Assembly: GCF_000469505.1 (NCBI RefSeq)
Contig: NZ_KI272867.1
Coordinates: forward strand, 1-64,000
Length of the DNA stretch: 64,000 nt
Direction of reading: 5' to 3'
Source of the DNA: Leptotrichia sp. oral taxon 215 str. W9775
GTDB taxonomy: Bacteria; Fusobacteriota; Fusobacteriia; Fusobacteriales; Leptotrichiaceae
The position numbers and the translations under genes are program-made. Under the pieces are notes generated by a model. The model did no database searches. It saw only the letters and a list, made by a program, of their open reading frames with translations, and was not told where the DNA came from. Of the stretch, positions 54,241 through 61,876 are shown piece by piece; position 1 is the stretch's first letter; every line of letters begins with the position of its first letter.

Positions 54241-54288
54241 AATATTACCTGAGAAGGCTGATTACAGCTCTATCAGGTAATATTTTTT
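54241..54288 (+). terminator. Terminator of the MliC-type gene
   Basis: AATATTACCTGA (54241-54252) and TCAGGTAATATT (54272-54283) form a perfect 12-bp stem, followed by a T run. Confidence 0.85.
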
Positions 54289-54344
54289 ATTATCTCTATA
54301 CTAAAAATGACCAGATTTCTCCAGTCATTTCACATTCATTAAAT

Positions 54345-55496
54345 TTATTGTAAACCTTTAAAGTTAAATATTGGCTTTATTACTTCTATTATGTCCATTG
54401 TTTCTTTTGTAGCTTCCACTATTTCATCAATGTTTCTATATGCCTGTGGTGCTTCATCAAGAGTATTTTCCGTAACAGTAAAGCTTTTTACACTTTCCAT
54501 GCTCTCTTTGTAATCCTGAAGGGATATACTCTCTTTTGCCTGACTTCTGCTCATTACACGTCCTGCTCCATGAGGTGCTGACTGCAGCCACTCCTGGTTA
54601 CCTTTTCCCATTGCTATAATGGAACCGTCCCTCATATTTATTGGAACTATTATTTTCTGCCCTTTTCTTGCAGGGGTTGCACCTTTTCTGACTGTCATGT
54701 CTTCAAAATCTATATAATTATGTACAGATTCCCAAAAATTATCTGCATTAAATCTGTATCCAAAAAATTCAAGTATTTTTTCTATCATTTTTCTACGATT
54801 TTCACTAGCAAATTTTTGAGCTATTTTCATGTCGTTTATATAACTTTGAGCCTTTTCTCCTATCAAAATATGTGCTGTCTTATTATATTTTGCTTTAATA
54901 CTGTCCTTCAGATTTTCCCTTTCTTCAGGCGGTGTATTATTTAAGTCATTTTTATAGGCTTCCAAGTCAAATTCAAGCATTTTGTTATAATATTTACAAA
55001 TATCCAGTCCAAATTTTCTGGATCCTGAATGAACTACAATATAGTCATTATCCTTACCGGAATTTATTTCAATAAAATGATTTCCACCACCTAAAGTTCC
55101 AAGTGCCCTTGAATAAGATTCTATTTTCTCTTTAGGCTTTTGCATTATTAAATTACTGAAATCAAATTTTTGGGTCTTATCCTGTAATTTAGGTCCTGAT
55201 GGAATATTTTCATTTATATGATTGTAAAATGCCTTCCAATCAATATTTTCTACGTCCAGCTTTGGAATTTCATACACACTCATTCCGCAACCAATATCAA
55301 CTCCAACAATATTTGGAATTACTCCTTTTTCTACATCCACTTTGGCAACAAATCCTACCGGAACATCTTTTCCCCTGTGAGTGTCAGGCATTAAATGAAC
55401 TTCATCATACAATCCATGTGTATTTTCATGAACATCATTTATTATTCCGTAATCAAAATTTATTGCATGATTTACAATGTTAATTTTACTTTTCAT
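54345..55496 (-). CDS. rtcB: RtcB-family RNA ligase
   Basis: This 383-residue protein matches the RtcB family, Mn/GTP-dependent ligases that join 2',3'-cyclic phosphate ends to 5'-OH ends in RNA repair. Metal and guanylate motifs are visible: LMPDTHRGKDVPVGFV, NIVGVDIGCGMSVYE, LGGGNHFIEIN, VVHSGSRKFGLDICKYY and SAPHGAGRVMSRSQAK with the His that becomes guanylylated. It is close to the shorter bacterial RtcB2/PrfH-associated type in size, but no prfH is adjacent. AAAGGAAATG-like sequence precedes the start. Confidence 0.9.
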   Translation of the reverse strand: MKSKINIVNHAINFDYGIINDVHENTHGLYDEVHLMPDTHRGKDVPVGFVAKVDVEKGVIPNIVGVDIGCGMSVYEIPKLDVENIDWKAFYNHINENIPSGPKLQDKTQKFDFSNLIMQKPKEKIESYSRALGTLGGGNHFIEINSGKDNDYIVVHSGSRKFGLDICKYYNKMLEFDLEAYKNDLNNTPPEERENLKDSIKAKYNKTAHILIGEKAQSYINDMKIAQKFASENRRKMIEKILEFFGYRFNADNFWESVHNYIDFEDMTVRKGATPARKGQKIIVPINMRDGSIIAMGKGNQEWLQSAPHGAGRVMSRSQAKESISLQDYKESMESVKSFTVTENTLDEAPQAYRNIDEIVEATKETMDIIEVIKPIFNFKGLQ

Positions 55497-55571
55497 TTCC
55501 TTTCTCCTCCATATTCATTATAATTTTTTAGAGGGTTAGGGGGTTTGAGATACTTTGTCCAGTATTATACC

Positions 55572-55754
55572 TCATTTTTTGTAAAAAGAAAAGGAAAATT
55601 TAGATTTTGATATGAAGGAAAAATTGTAATCAAAATTATGCAATTCTTCAATATAAGTATTTAATTTATCACTTATTTTCTGTTTTTCTTCAAGAGGCAT
55701 ATTTTCAATTTTTTTTAAAATAGAATCTAAGATTTCAGCAGATCTTTTACTCAT
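55572..55754 (-). CDS. Small helical protein overlapping the ART-like gene
   Basis: This 60-residue protein (MSKRSAEILDSILKKIENMP, then EEKQKISDKLNTYIEELHN) has a helical N-terminal two-thirds and an aromatic, basic tail. It starts inside the 3' end of the preceding gene with an 8-base overlap, so it is translationally coupled. Size, helicity and coupling suggest a partner or antidote, but no family is recognised. Confidence 0.5.
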   Translation of the reverse strand: MSKRSAEILDSILKKIENMPLEEKQKISDKLNTYIEELHNFDYNFSFISKSKFSFSFYKK

Positions 55755-56313
55755 CTTCTATCACTCTCCCTATATTTTTTATACAATTTATCTCTTTAGC
55801 ATTATAGATAACTTTAGAACTAGTTCCAGGCTTAGTACTATTGATTTTTTCATTATTAAAAAAATGATTATTATATTTATAATTTTCACCTATTGTTTTT
55901 ATGATATTATATTCTTTTGAAAATTCAGATATAAAATCAAACAAAAAATTTAATTTATCTCCTATTTTTGTTATTTTCTTTTTCTTTATATTTAATTTTG
56001 GTTCTAAATCTACAGACTTCCAAATTCTGTCTATAATTTCTATTTCTTCGTTATCTGTTAAATCTAACATTTTCTCTAAACTTACAAAGCAGCTTACTAT
56101 TTTGAAATTTTTAGTTTTATCTTTTTTTAACTTCTCATTTTTCCAATACTTTGCATTTCCAAAATTATCCCAAAAATACATACCTTTTCCTAACCATAAA
56201 GAATCATAAGGATGATTTGACTCTAACAACTTATTTTCAGAAATAAATTCGTTACACTTCTCACTTAAATTACAATGATAAACTTTTATTATAGGTGCTA
56301 ATTTAGCATTCAC
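55747..56313 (-). CDS. Uncharacterised protein with ADP-ribosyltransferase-like N-terminal pattern
   Basis: The N-terminal region of this 188-residue protein reads VYHCNLSEKCNEFISENKLL, then SLWLGKGMYFWDNFGNAKYW (residues 38-57). The order Tyr-His, a helix, then LGxGxYFW followed by Ala and an aromatic is how many small ADP-ribosyltransferase-fold proteins (for example DUF3990-like) begin. The catalytic Glu cannot be placed with confidence. The composition is very rich in Lys, Asn and Ile, unlike the housekeeping genes. It begins 8 bases after the methyltransferase gene and overlaps the small protein downstream. A toxin-like role is an inference. Confidence 0.45.
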   Translation of the reverse strand: MNAKLAPIIKVYHCNLSEKCNEFISENKLLESNHPYDSLWLGKGMYFWDNFGNAKYWKNEKLKKDKTKNFKIVSCFVSLEKMLDLTDNEEIEIIDRIWKSVDLEPKLNIKKKKITKIGDKLNFLFDFISEFSKEYNIIKTIGENYKYNNHFFNNEKINSTKPGTSSKVIYNAKEINCIKNIGRVIEDE

Positions 56314-56321
56314 AACTTCTA

Positions 56322-56849
56322 TTATTTCTTTTTTATCATCACAGATATTGTAGAGGTATTCTTCCTAAACCAAGGTATAACACGATTTACCTTTTTACAA
56401 TATGTTGCATATTCTTCTCCAAATTTTTCCTTCATCCATTTTTCTTCTGTAAATTTCATTAATATTGTTAAATAAGCCCAAAAGATAAAGGGTAATATCA
56501 ATAAATACAAATTTGAAGCAAAAAGTAAGATTCCTGTAAAAATAAAGGTGAAGGCAGAATATATTGGATTTCTTACAATAGAATACACACCATCTGTAAC
56601 TAAATGACCAGCTTTTATTTCATCCCTTATTCTTTGAAATAAAACAGCTTTTATCCATAAAGTAATACCACAGATAATAAAGATTATGCCTATAATAGAC
56701 AGCAATATTTTTGCTTTTGGAACCTCACCTGATTCCAGTAAGCCATAATAGTCCAACGATAATCCACATATTGTAAGAATAAGACAACTTATTACGTATA
56801 CTGGACCAACTCCAAATATTGGCAATTTTCTTTCTCTATCTTTCTTCAC
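56322..56849 (-). CDS. Isoprenylcysteine/phospholipid methyltransferase-family membrane protein
   Basis: This 175-residue protein has four to five membrane helices and the ICMT/PEMT-family signature VTDGVYSIVRNPIYSAFTFIF, then EEKWMKEKFGEEYATYCKKV and RVIPWF at the C-terminus. Such enzymes methylate lipids, isoprenylated or other membrane-associated substrates using SAM; the substrate here is unknown. It resembles the N-terminal half of the fusion protein at 8204-9598. Confidence 0.82.
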   Translation of the reverse strand: MKKDRERKLPIFGVGPVYVISCLILTICGLSLDYYGLLESGEVPKAKILLSIIGIIFIICGITLWIKAVLFQRIRDEIKAGHLVTDGVYSIVRNPIYSAFTFIFTGILLFASNLYLLILPFIFWAYLTILMKFTEEKWMKEKFGEEYATYCKKVNRVIPWFRKNTSTISVMIKKK

Positions 56850-56909
56850 TTACTTTCACCTCTTCAATTACAATCAGAGTTTTTTAACTCAGAATAGTCA
56901 GCAAAAAAT

Positions 56910-57107
56910 CTAATCTTCTTCATTATTGGAAGGTTCTATCTCTTTTTGTCCCTTCTCTTCCATTTCTTTTTCTTTTTTAGTTTCTTCCTCTGACAATACT
57001 TCTACTATAAATCCATCTTTTTTCCATTCTTCTATTTTTTCTTTTGATGTATCAAATGGAAAAACAATTATCGGAGGCATATCTATAAATTCGCATACTG
57101 CTCCCAT
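56910..57107 (-). CDS. Small acidic hypothetical protein
   Basis: This 65-residue protein (MGAVCEFIDMPPIIVFPFDT, EEWKKDGFIVEVLSEEE, then a Lys/Glu tail) has no recognised family. The strong AAGGAG before the ATG and lack of better overlapping frames support it as real. It is one of three very small leftward genes in a row. Confidence 0.5.
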   Translation of the reverse strand: MGAVCEFIDMPPIIVFPFDTSKEKIEEWKKDGFIVEVLSEEETKKEKEMEEKGQKEIEPSNNEED

Positions 57108-57209
57108 TTTTCTTCTTTTCTCCTTTTTTTATTTTTTCTTTTTTATTTAAAAATTAAATCTAAATATTAAAAGATAAAGTATTATTAAATATATTTTTCA
57201 GGTAATCTA

Positions 57210-57365
57210 TTACTTTTTATCTCTGACTGTCACATTTATATTAAAATTTAATTTTAATTCTTTATCCAAATTTTCTTCTTTTGATTCAGGAATTAATTCT
57301 CCTATAGGTATACCATTCATTGTTACACATTTTCTTATAATCTCACGTACTTTTTTCTTATCCAT
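57210..57365 (-). CDS. Very small hypothetical protein (51 residues)
   Basis: The frame starts at ATG 57365 after AAAGGAGAAG and reads MDKKKVREIIRKCVTMNGIP, IGELIPESKEENLDK, and ends VTVRDKK. It has an N-terminal basic helix, then an acidic part. No family recognised; the ribosome binding site and position in a row of small genes support it. Confidence 0.45.
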   Translation of the reverse strand: MDKKKVREIIRKCVTMNGIPIGELIPESKEENLDKELKLNFNINVTVRDKK

Positions 57366-57424
57366 TCTTCTCCTTTTTTGACCTAAAAAAATTTTCTAGA
57401 ATAATATCCAAGATATTTGTCTCC

Positions 57425-57574
57425 TTATTTTTTTAACCAATACACAATTACAGCTATTATAACCATAGCTAGTAAAAATTCTAATTTTTCCTTTAAAGTT
57501 GTCTTTCTCATTTCAAAAGTGATTTTTCTCTTTTTTAATTTGAATTCTTTCTCCATAATTTTTTTTCCTGTCAT
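57425..57574 (-). CDS. Very small single-pass membrane protein (49 residues)
   Basis: ATG 57574 follows AAAGGTGATGACAAGAT. The product is MTGKKIMEKEFKLKKRKITF, a basic amphipathic start, then a C-terminal membrane helix (FLLAMVIIAVIVYWLKK). Its shape is that of small membrane regulators or type I toxins. It is the first gene after the relic of the rlmD 3' end and the leftward promoter at 57706. Confidence 0.45.
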   Translation of the reverse strand: MTGKKIMEKEFKLKKRKITFEMRKTTLKEKLEFLLAMVIIAVIVYWLKK

Positions 57575-57590
57575 ATCTTGTCATCACCTT

Positions 57591-57650
57591 TCTAATTCCT
57601 CATTTCCCTTAACATACTCACTACTTCCATATGTGCGTCACAGGGAACAT
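57591..57650 (-). pseudogene. Relic of a second rlmD-like gene 3' end (left flank of island)
   Basis: Read leftward it encodes FPVT-HMEVVSMLREMRN and a stop, the same C-terminus as the gene at 59073 but diverged (REMRN versus RKVRI) and with one base missing. A 29-base core (57607-57635) is identical to 59088-59116. It marks the left end of the inserted island. Confidence 0.75.
57607..57635. repeat. Left 29-bp direct repeat (att-like)
   Basis: Begins CCTTAACATACTCACTACTT and ends CATATGTG; identical to 59088-59116 in the same orientation, 1481 bp away. Confidence 0.8.
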
Positions 57651-57678
57651 TTTTTTATTTTCAAAGCCTTTAAATTCA

Positions 57679-57746
57679 GTATTTTTTATCATTTCTATTA
57701 CTTATAATATACCAATAAATTTATTTTATTTCAAGATAAAAAATAC
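57679..57746. promoter_or_regulatory. Leftward promoter framed by a 12-bp inverted repeat
   Basis: TTGAAA (57729-57734), a 17-base spacer and TATATT (57706-57711) on the minus strand would drive the small-gene row. GTATTTTTTATC (57679-57690) and GATAAAAAATAC (57735-57746) are a perfect 12-bp inverted repeat enclosing the promoter, a possible operator pair. Confidence 0.45.
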
Positions 57747-57791
57747 TCATAACTAATGGTAATTTACAATAGTAAGTATAGTAAAAAATAT

Positions 57792-57820
57792 TTGACTTAT
57801 ATAATTTTTTATACTATAAT
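57792..57820 (+). promoter_or_regulatory. Promoter of the AbiF-associated RNA
   Basis: TTGACT (57792-57797), 17 bases, TATAAT (57815-57820): a strong rightward promoter about 45 bases before the terminator hairpin. Confidence 0.8.
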
Positions 57821-57826
57821 GTACAT

Positions 57827-57896
57827 AAGATTACTTTGTCGAGGTTTTTAGAAACCTGACTACCATCTCATTACAGATTGTAATGAGATTTTTTTT
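57827..57896 (+). ncRNA. AbiF-type upstream small RNA (two hairpins, intrinsic terminator)
   Basis: From the promoter, a transcript of about 70 bases would carry hairpin 1 (GTC-G-AGGTTT at 57838-57847 pairing with AAACCT-GAC at 57852-57860). Hairpin 2 is a perfect 11-bp terminator, ATCTCATTACA (57865-57875) with TGTAATGAGAT (57879-57889), followed by eight T. A small terminated RNA directly upstream of an Abi_2 gene is the arrangement described for the abiF RNA motif, proposed to act as RNA partner of the HEPN protein. Fit to that family's consensus was not computed. Confidence 0.65.
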
Positions 57897-57910
57897 AGGG
57901 GGGAATATTA

Positions 57911-58951
57911 ATGAATAAAAATGTTATATATGATAAGCCTTTTTTAACTACTTTAGAGTTATTAAAAAAATTAGAGAAAGATTATAAATTAGCTATTGGA
58001 TATACTGATTTTGAGTTTAATCTATTAGAAACAATATCTTATTATGATTTAATTAATGGATATAAAGAATGTTTTATAGAAAATGAAATTTATAAATATC
58101 CATACACATTACTTGATTTATTTTCTTTTAGTACATTTGATAGAGAATTTTAAAATATTTTATTCAAATATAGTGTTTATGCTGAAAATTGTTTTAAAAA
58201 TAGACTTTCATATGTCTTAAGTAAAAATTTTGGAGTATCTGAAAAAGATTATTTAAATATAAATAATTACATTTCCAGCACTTATAACTACGGGCTTTAT
58301 AAAAAATTAAGAATTACTCTATCAAATATAGAAAATATAATTAATTCTAAACAAACTGATAATCCTACAAAATTCTATAAAAATGTCCATAATCATATTC
58401 CGTCATGGATATTATTTAAAAATGTAAATTTTTCAGATTGTATAGATTTATTTTCATTTTTATCCAAAAATTTAAAACTAGATGTTATAAAATTTTATTT
58501 TGATACATCTATTATAAAAGAAGATGACTCTATTAGATTATTTAAAAATATGTTGACTATTATTAGGAAATTTAGAAACAAAATAGCTCATAATCATAAA
58601 TTTCTAACATACAAAGTTCCATTAAAATATGCTTTATCACAAAAAAATTTAATCAAAATAAATCCCTATCAATTAATGAGAAAAAGAGACTTAAATAAAA
58701 AGAAAACTATTGGACAAAATGATATTTTTTCTTTTATACTTTCACTTTCTATTATTGTTAATAATCATATGCTTAATCATAATATGTTATCAGAAATATT
58801 GTTACTATTTCAATCAGAAAGTAATATTTTATATAAAAAAATAGATGTTTCAAAACTTTATATAAAATTTTCCAATTTGCCGGAGGATTTTTTAGAACGT
58901 ATATCTAAAATTGATTTTTGGTCACTTATTCAAAATCAAATAAGAAAATAA
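57911..58951 (+). pseudogene. Abi_2/AbiF-type HEPN abortive infection protein, interrupted by one in-frame TAA
   Basis: One reading frame runs from ATG 57911 (after AGGGGGG) to 58951, 346 codons, broken only by TAA at 58151-58153 (codon 81). Upstream part: YDKPFLTTLELLKKLEKDYK, FEFNLLETISYYDLINGYKE and LLDLFSFSTFDREF, the N-terminal Abi_2 pattern. Downstream part: NILFKYSVYAENCFKNRLSY and the HEPN RNase motif RFRNKIAHNHKF (R-x4-H, near residue 220). Everything after the stop stays conserved and open, so the mutation is recent, or the stop is suppressed, or it is a sequencing error. Members cleave RNA to abort phage infection. Composition is AT-rich. Confidence 0.8.
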
Positions 58952-58956
58952 AAAAA

Positions 58957-59030
58957 GTGGACTATGGTGATTAAATAATTTGTTACCAGTAGTGTTACCA
59001 TTTTGTTACCAATAGTCCAATTTTATCTTA
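58957..59030 (+). terminator. Terminator of AbiF-like gene with three GTTACC repeats in the loop
   Basis: TGGACTAT (58958-58965) pairs with ATAGTCCA (59012-59019), then a T-rich run. GTTACC occurs at 58982, 58994 and 59005, about one helical turn apart, which resembles recombinase arm-type repeats seen near attachment sites. Confidence 0.5.
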
Positions 59031-59072
59031 TTTTTTTTCAATTTATTTCAATTTTTTATTTTCTCAACCCCT

Positions 59073-60521
59073 CTAAATCCTTACTTTCCTTAACATACTC
59101 ACTACTTCCATATGTGGTGTCACGGGAAACATATCAACCGGGCAAACCTTCACAACTTCATAATCATTCTCCTGAAAAGTTATTAAATCCTGAACTAATG
59201 TTTTCGGATTACATGAAACATAAATTATATTTGAAACATCATACTTCAGAAGCTTCATTATAGTCTTTTCCCCAACTCCGGGTCTTGGTGGATCAAGAAT
59301 TATAATATCAGGCTTTATTTCCTTTTCTTCCAGCTCGTCAAGTTTCTCAAATACATCCCCCGCAATGAACTCTGCATTATCAATATTGTTTAATCTTGCA
59401 TTTTCATTGGCTTTTCTGACTGCCTCTTCCACAAGTTCTATTCCATAAACTTTTTTAGCCTTTTTCGATACAATCTGACCTATTGTTCCAGTTCCACTGA
59501 ATAAGTCAAAAATAGTACATTCATTTGTATTCTCATCGACATTATCAATGTACTCCATAACTTTTCCATAAAGAAGTTCCACTCCATTAGAATTTGTCTG
59601 AAAAAAACTGTATGGACTTATTTTAAATTTCAGTCCAAAAATTTCTTCTGTCAAATCCCTTTCCCCGTATAAAATAGTTTCACTTTCAGAAATAACCATA
59701 TCTGAAAAATTATCATTAAATGTATGTAAAATTCCTGAAATTTTAAATCCGTAACTCAATTTTAGAGCCAGAAGCCCTTCCTTGAACATTTCCTGAAACT
59801 CCCTCTTCTGAGTTTCCTCGATTTCTGTAGTTGTTATAATATTTACTAAAATCTGTTTTGTAAATTCTGCTTTCCTTATTACAAGATTTCTGAAAAATCC
59901 TTTATGATCAAGTCTATGATAGAAGTCAAAACCTGTTTTTTTACAAAATTCATTACAGAAAATATATATCTGATTAAAATTATCATCCATCAGCTTAAGT
60001 CCGTCAACTTCCACAATATCGTGAAAACTGTTCTGTTTATGAAGACCAAGAATTATTGGGCCATCTTTTACTGCATTTCCAAAGCTGAACTCCATTTTAT
60101 TCCTATATTTTTCCGGCTTCGGACTTTTAACCGGTTCTTCAAAAATATATTCATTCTTAATAATTCTGTCCAGTTCCTTTTTGATATGCCCTGCTTTAAT
60201 TTCCAGCTGTTCTTCATAAGTATAGTACTGATAGTTGCAGCCTCCATTTTGTCTTGCTTCATCATCATAAATTGCATTTTTTCTTCCTGCAAAATCAATT
60301 ATTTTACAATGTATCAGCTCATATTTATGACGTCTTTTCACAAAAATTCCTTCAACAATCTGGTCTTTTGCAGCATTTATATTTGTATATATTTTATTCT
60401 CATCGTAGAAGCCATATGCTCTGCCTTTTGTATCAAGATTTTCAATTTTTAACTGTATTAAATCCCCTTTTCTCAAAGGTTTCTTATTTAATTTCTCCAT
60501 ATTTTCCATTAATTTCTCCAT
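59073..60521 (-). CDS. rlmD: TrmA/RlmD-family RNA (uracil-C5) methyltransferase lacking the Fe-S cysteines
   Basis: This 482-residue SAM-dependent enzyme has an N-terminal TRAM domain (KGDLIQLKIENLDTKGRAYG), a central domain, and a methyltransferase core with TIFDLFSGTGTIGQIVS, IILDPPRPGVGE, the nucleophile Cys in YVSCNPKTL and the base Glu in TPHMEVVSML. The 4Fe-4S ligands of RumA are mostly absent (only GGC in the ARQNGGCNYQYY region), so it probably has no cluster. Whether it modifies 23S rRNA or tRNA cannot be told. Its 3' end is the site where the AbiF island has inserted. Start may be 60521 or the ATG at 60500. Confidence 0.85.
   Translation of the reverse strand: MEKLMENMEKLNKKPLRKGDLIQLKIENLDTKGRAYGFYDENKIYTNINAAKDQIVEGIFVKRRHKYELIHCKIIDFAGRKNAIYDDEARQNGGCNYQYYTYEEQLEIKAGHIKKELDRIIKNEYIFEEPVKSPKPEKYRNKMEFSFGNAVKDGPIILGLHKQNSFHDIVEVDGLKLMDDNFNQIYIFCNEFCKKTGFDFYHRLDHKGFFRNLVIRKAEFTKQILVNIITTTEIEETQKREFQEMFKEGLLALKLSYGFKISGILHTFNDNFSDMVISESETILYGERDLTEEIFGLKFKISPYSFFQTNSNGVELLYGKVMEYIDNVDENTNECTIFDLFSGTGTIGQIVSKKAKKVYGIELVEEAVRKANENARLNNIDNAEFIAGDVFEKLDELEEKEIKPDIIILDPPRPGVGEKTIMKLLKYDVSNIIYVSCNPKTLVQDLITFQENDYEVVKVCPVDMFPVTPHMEVVSMLRKVRI
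59088..59116. repeat. Right 29-bp direct repeat (att-like), inside the rlmD 3' end
   Basis: Identical to 57607-57635. It encodes the C-terminal HMEVVSMLR region of the methyltransferase on the minus strand. Confidence 0.8.
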
Positions 60522-60524
60522 GTT

Positions 60525-61670
60525 TTATAAATTCATATATTTTTTCAATCTTTCAATTGCCTCTTCCAGTATAGGAATATCGTGCACTATTGAAAATCTC
60601 ACATAACCTTCCACCTGGAATGTTGACCCCGGTACAATTGCAAGACCTGTTTTTTCAAGTAAATCCAGTGCAAAATCCAAAGATTTCATATTTTGAAGCC
60701 TGTCTATATTTTCATATCCGGCAAAAATATAGAATGCTCCTTTAGGTTCAAGACATTTAAATCCCATTTTTTCCAGTTCATTCTTAAAATAATCAATCCT
60801 TTTTCTGTATATTTCAGAAACTTCCCTTCTGTCAGAACATTTTTCAAGAGCCGCCATTGCACCATACTGTGACAATGTGGAAGTACTTGTAACATTATAC
60901 TGGCTTACCTTTTTCACCTGAAGCTGTAATTCAGGATTTGTGATTATATACCCTATTCTGTATCCTGTCATTGAATGGGATTTTGAAAATCCGCTCACTA
61001 TTATAAGCTGTTTTTCCAATTTTTCCCAATATTCTGCAAATGAAGTATATTCCTCAAAAACTATTGAAGCATATATTTCATCACTTAAAAGGTATATTTC
61101 CTTATCTTTTAACAAGTCTGCGATTTTTTCCATTTCTTCCTTTGGTAAAGTTGTTCCTGAAGGATTATTTGGATTAGTCAGAATTATTAACTTAGTTTTT
61201 GGCGTTATATGTTTTTCAAGTATTTCTGCTGTCAGCTTAAATTCATTTTCCCTCAAATCAATGTATTTAGGCTCTCCCCCTGTCAATTTTATCAATGAAC
61301 CATATCCCACATAGGCAGGGGTTGGCATCAGCACCTCATCACCTTCAGCAATTATAGCCTTCATTACTGATCCCAGTCCTTCTGTAGACCCCACTGTCAC
61401 TAGAACATTATCTAAAGAAAAATTCCCATTAAAATTATCATTATAAAAATCAGCAATTTTTTTACGTAATTCAGGCATTCCACCTACTGGTGAATATTTA
61501 ATCCTTGTATTTACTGCATGATATGCCACAGCCTCCTTCACTTCCTCAGGCACATCAATGTCAGGCTCCCCAATTGACATATTTATAGCATTGTCATATG
61601 TCTGCATTTTTTCATATATTTTTCTTATATCAGAAATTTGAATTTCTTTTACAATTTTATTTATATACAT
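60525..61670 (-). CDS. Class I/II PLP-dependent aminotransferase
   Basis: This 381-residue enzyme is of the aspartate aminotransferase fold. Signatures: INMSIGEPDIDVPEEVKEAV, KYSPVGGMPELRKKIADFY, ILTNPNNPSGTTLPKEEME, LLSDEIYASIVF, and the PLP Lys in SGFSKSHSMTGYRIGYI with its following Arg. Substrate could be aspartate or aromatic or branched amino acids. The ATG at 61670 follows AAAGGAAAG; a start at 61718 is not supported. The methyltransferase gene begins 4 bases after it. Confidence 0.88.
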   Translation of the reverse strand: MYINKIVKEIQISDIRKIYEKMQTYDNAINMSIGEPDIDVPEEVKEAVAYHAVNTRIKYSPVGGMPELRKKIADFYNDNFNGNFSLDNVLVTVGSTEGLGSVMKAIIAEGDEVLMPTPAYVGYGSLIKLTGGEPKYIDLRENEFKLTAEILEKHITPKTKLIILTNPNNPSGTTLPKEEMEKIADLLKDKEIYLLSDEIYASIVFEEYTSFAEYWEKLEKQLIIVSGFSKSHSMTGYRIGYIITNPELQLQVKKVSQYNVTSTSTLSQYGAMAALEKCSDRREVSEIYRKRIDYFKNELEKMGFKCLEPKGAFYIFAGYENIDRLQNMKSLDFALDLLEKTGLAIVPGSTFQVEGYVRFSIVHDIPILEEAIERLKKYMNL

Positions 61671-61777
61671 AATCTTTCCTTTCATAGTTAAAATACTGTT
61701 ATTTCTATATTCTATCATATTTTATAACTAAAAAACAGTTATGTATTACTTTTTATTTGAAAATTTTAAAAATTTCA

Positions 61778-61806
61778 TTGTAATATACATATTTTTTTGA
61801 TAAAAT
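61778..61806 (+). promoter_or_regulatory. Promoter of Wzz-like gene
   Basis: TTGTAA (61778-61783), 17 bases, TAAAAT (61801-61806) with a TG extension. Confidence 0.55.
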
Positions 61807-61876
61807 CTATATGTAGCTCTTTCGATTTTTAACATGGGTTATTAGATAAAAAATTTAACATTGAAAGGATAATATA

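Noticed and set aside
57911..58951. Frameshift in the AbiF-like gene, treating it as two ORFs
   Set aside because: Both halves are in the same frame with only one TAA between them and no other stop, so a nonsense codon and not a frameshift explains the break.
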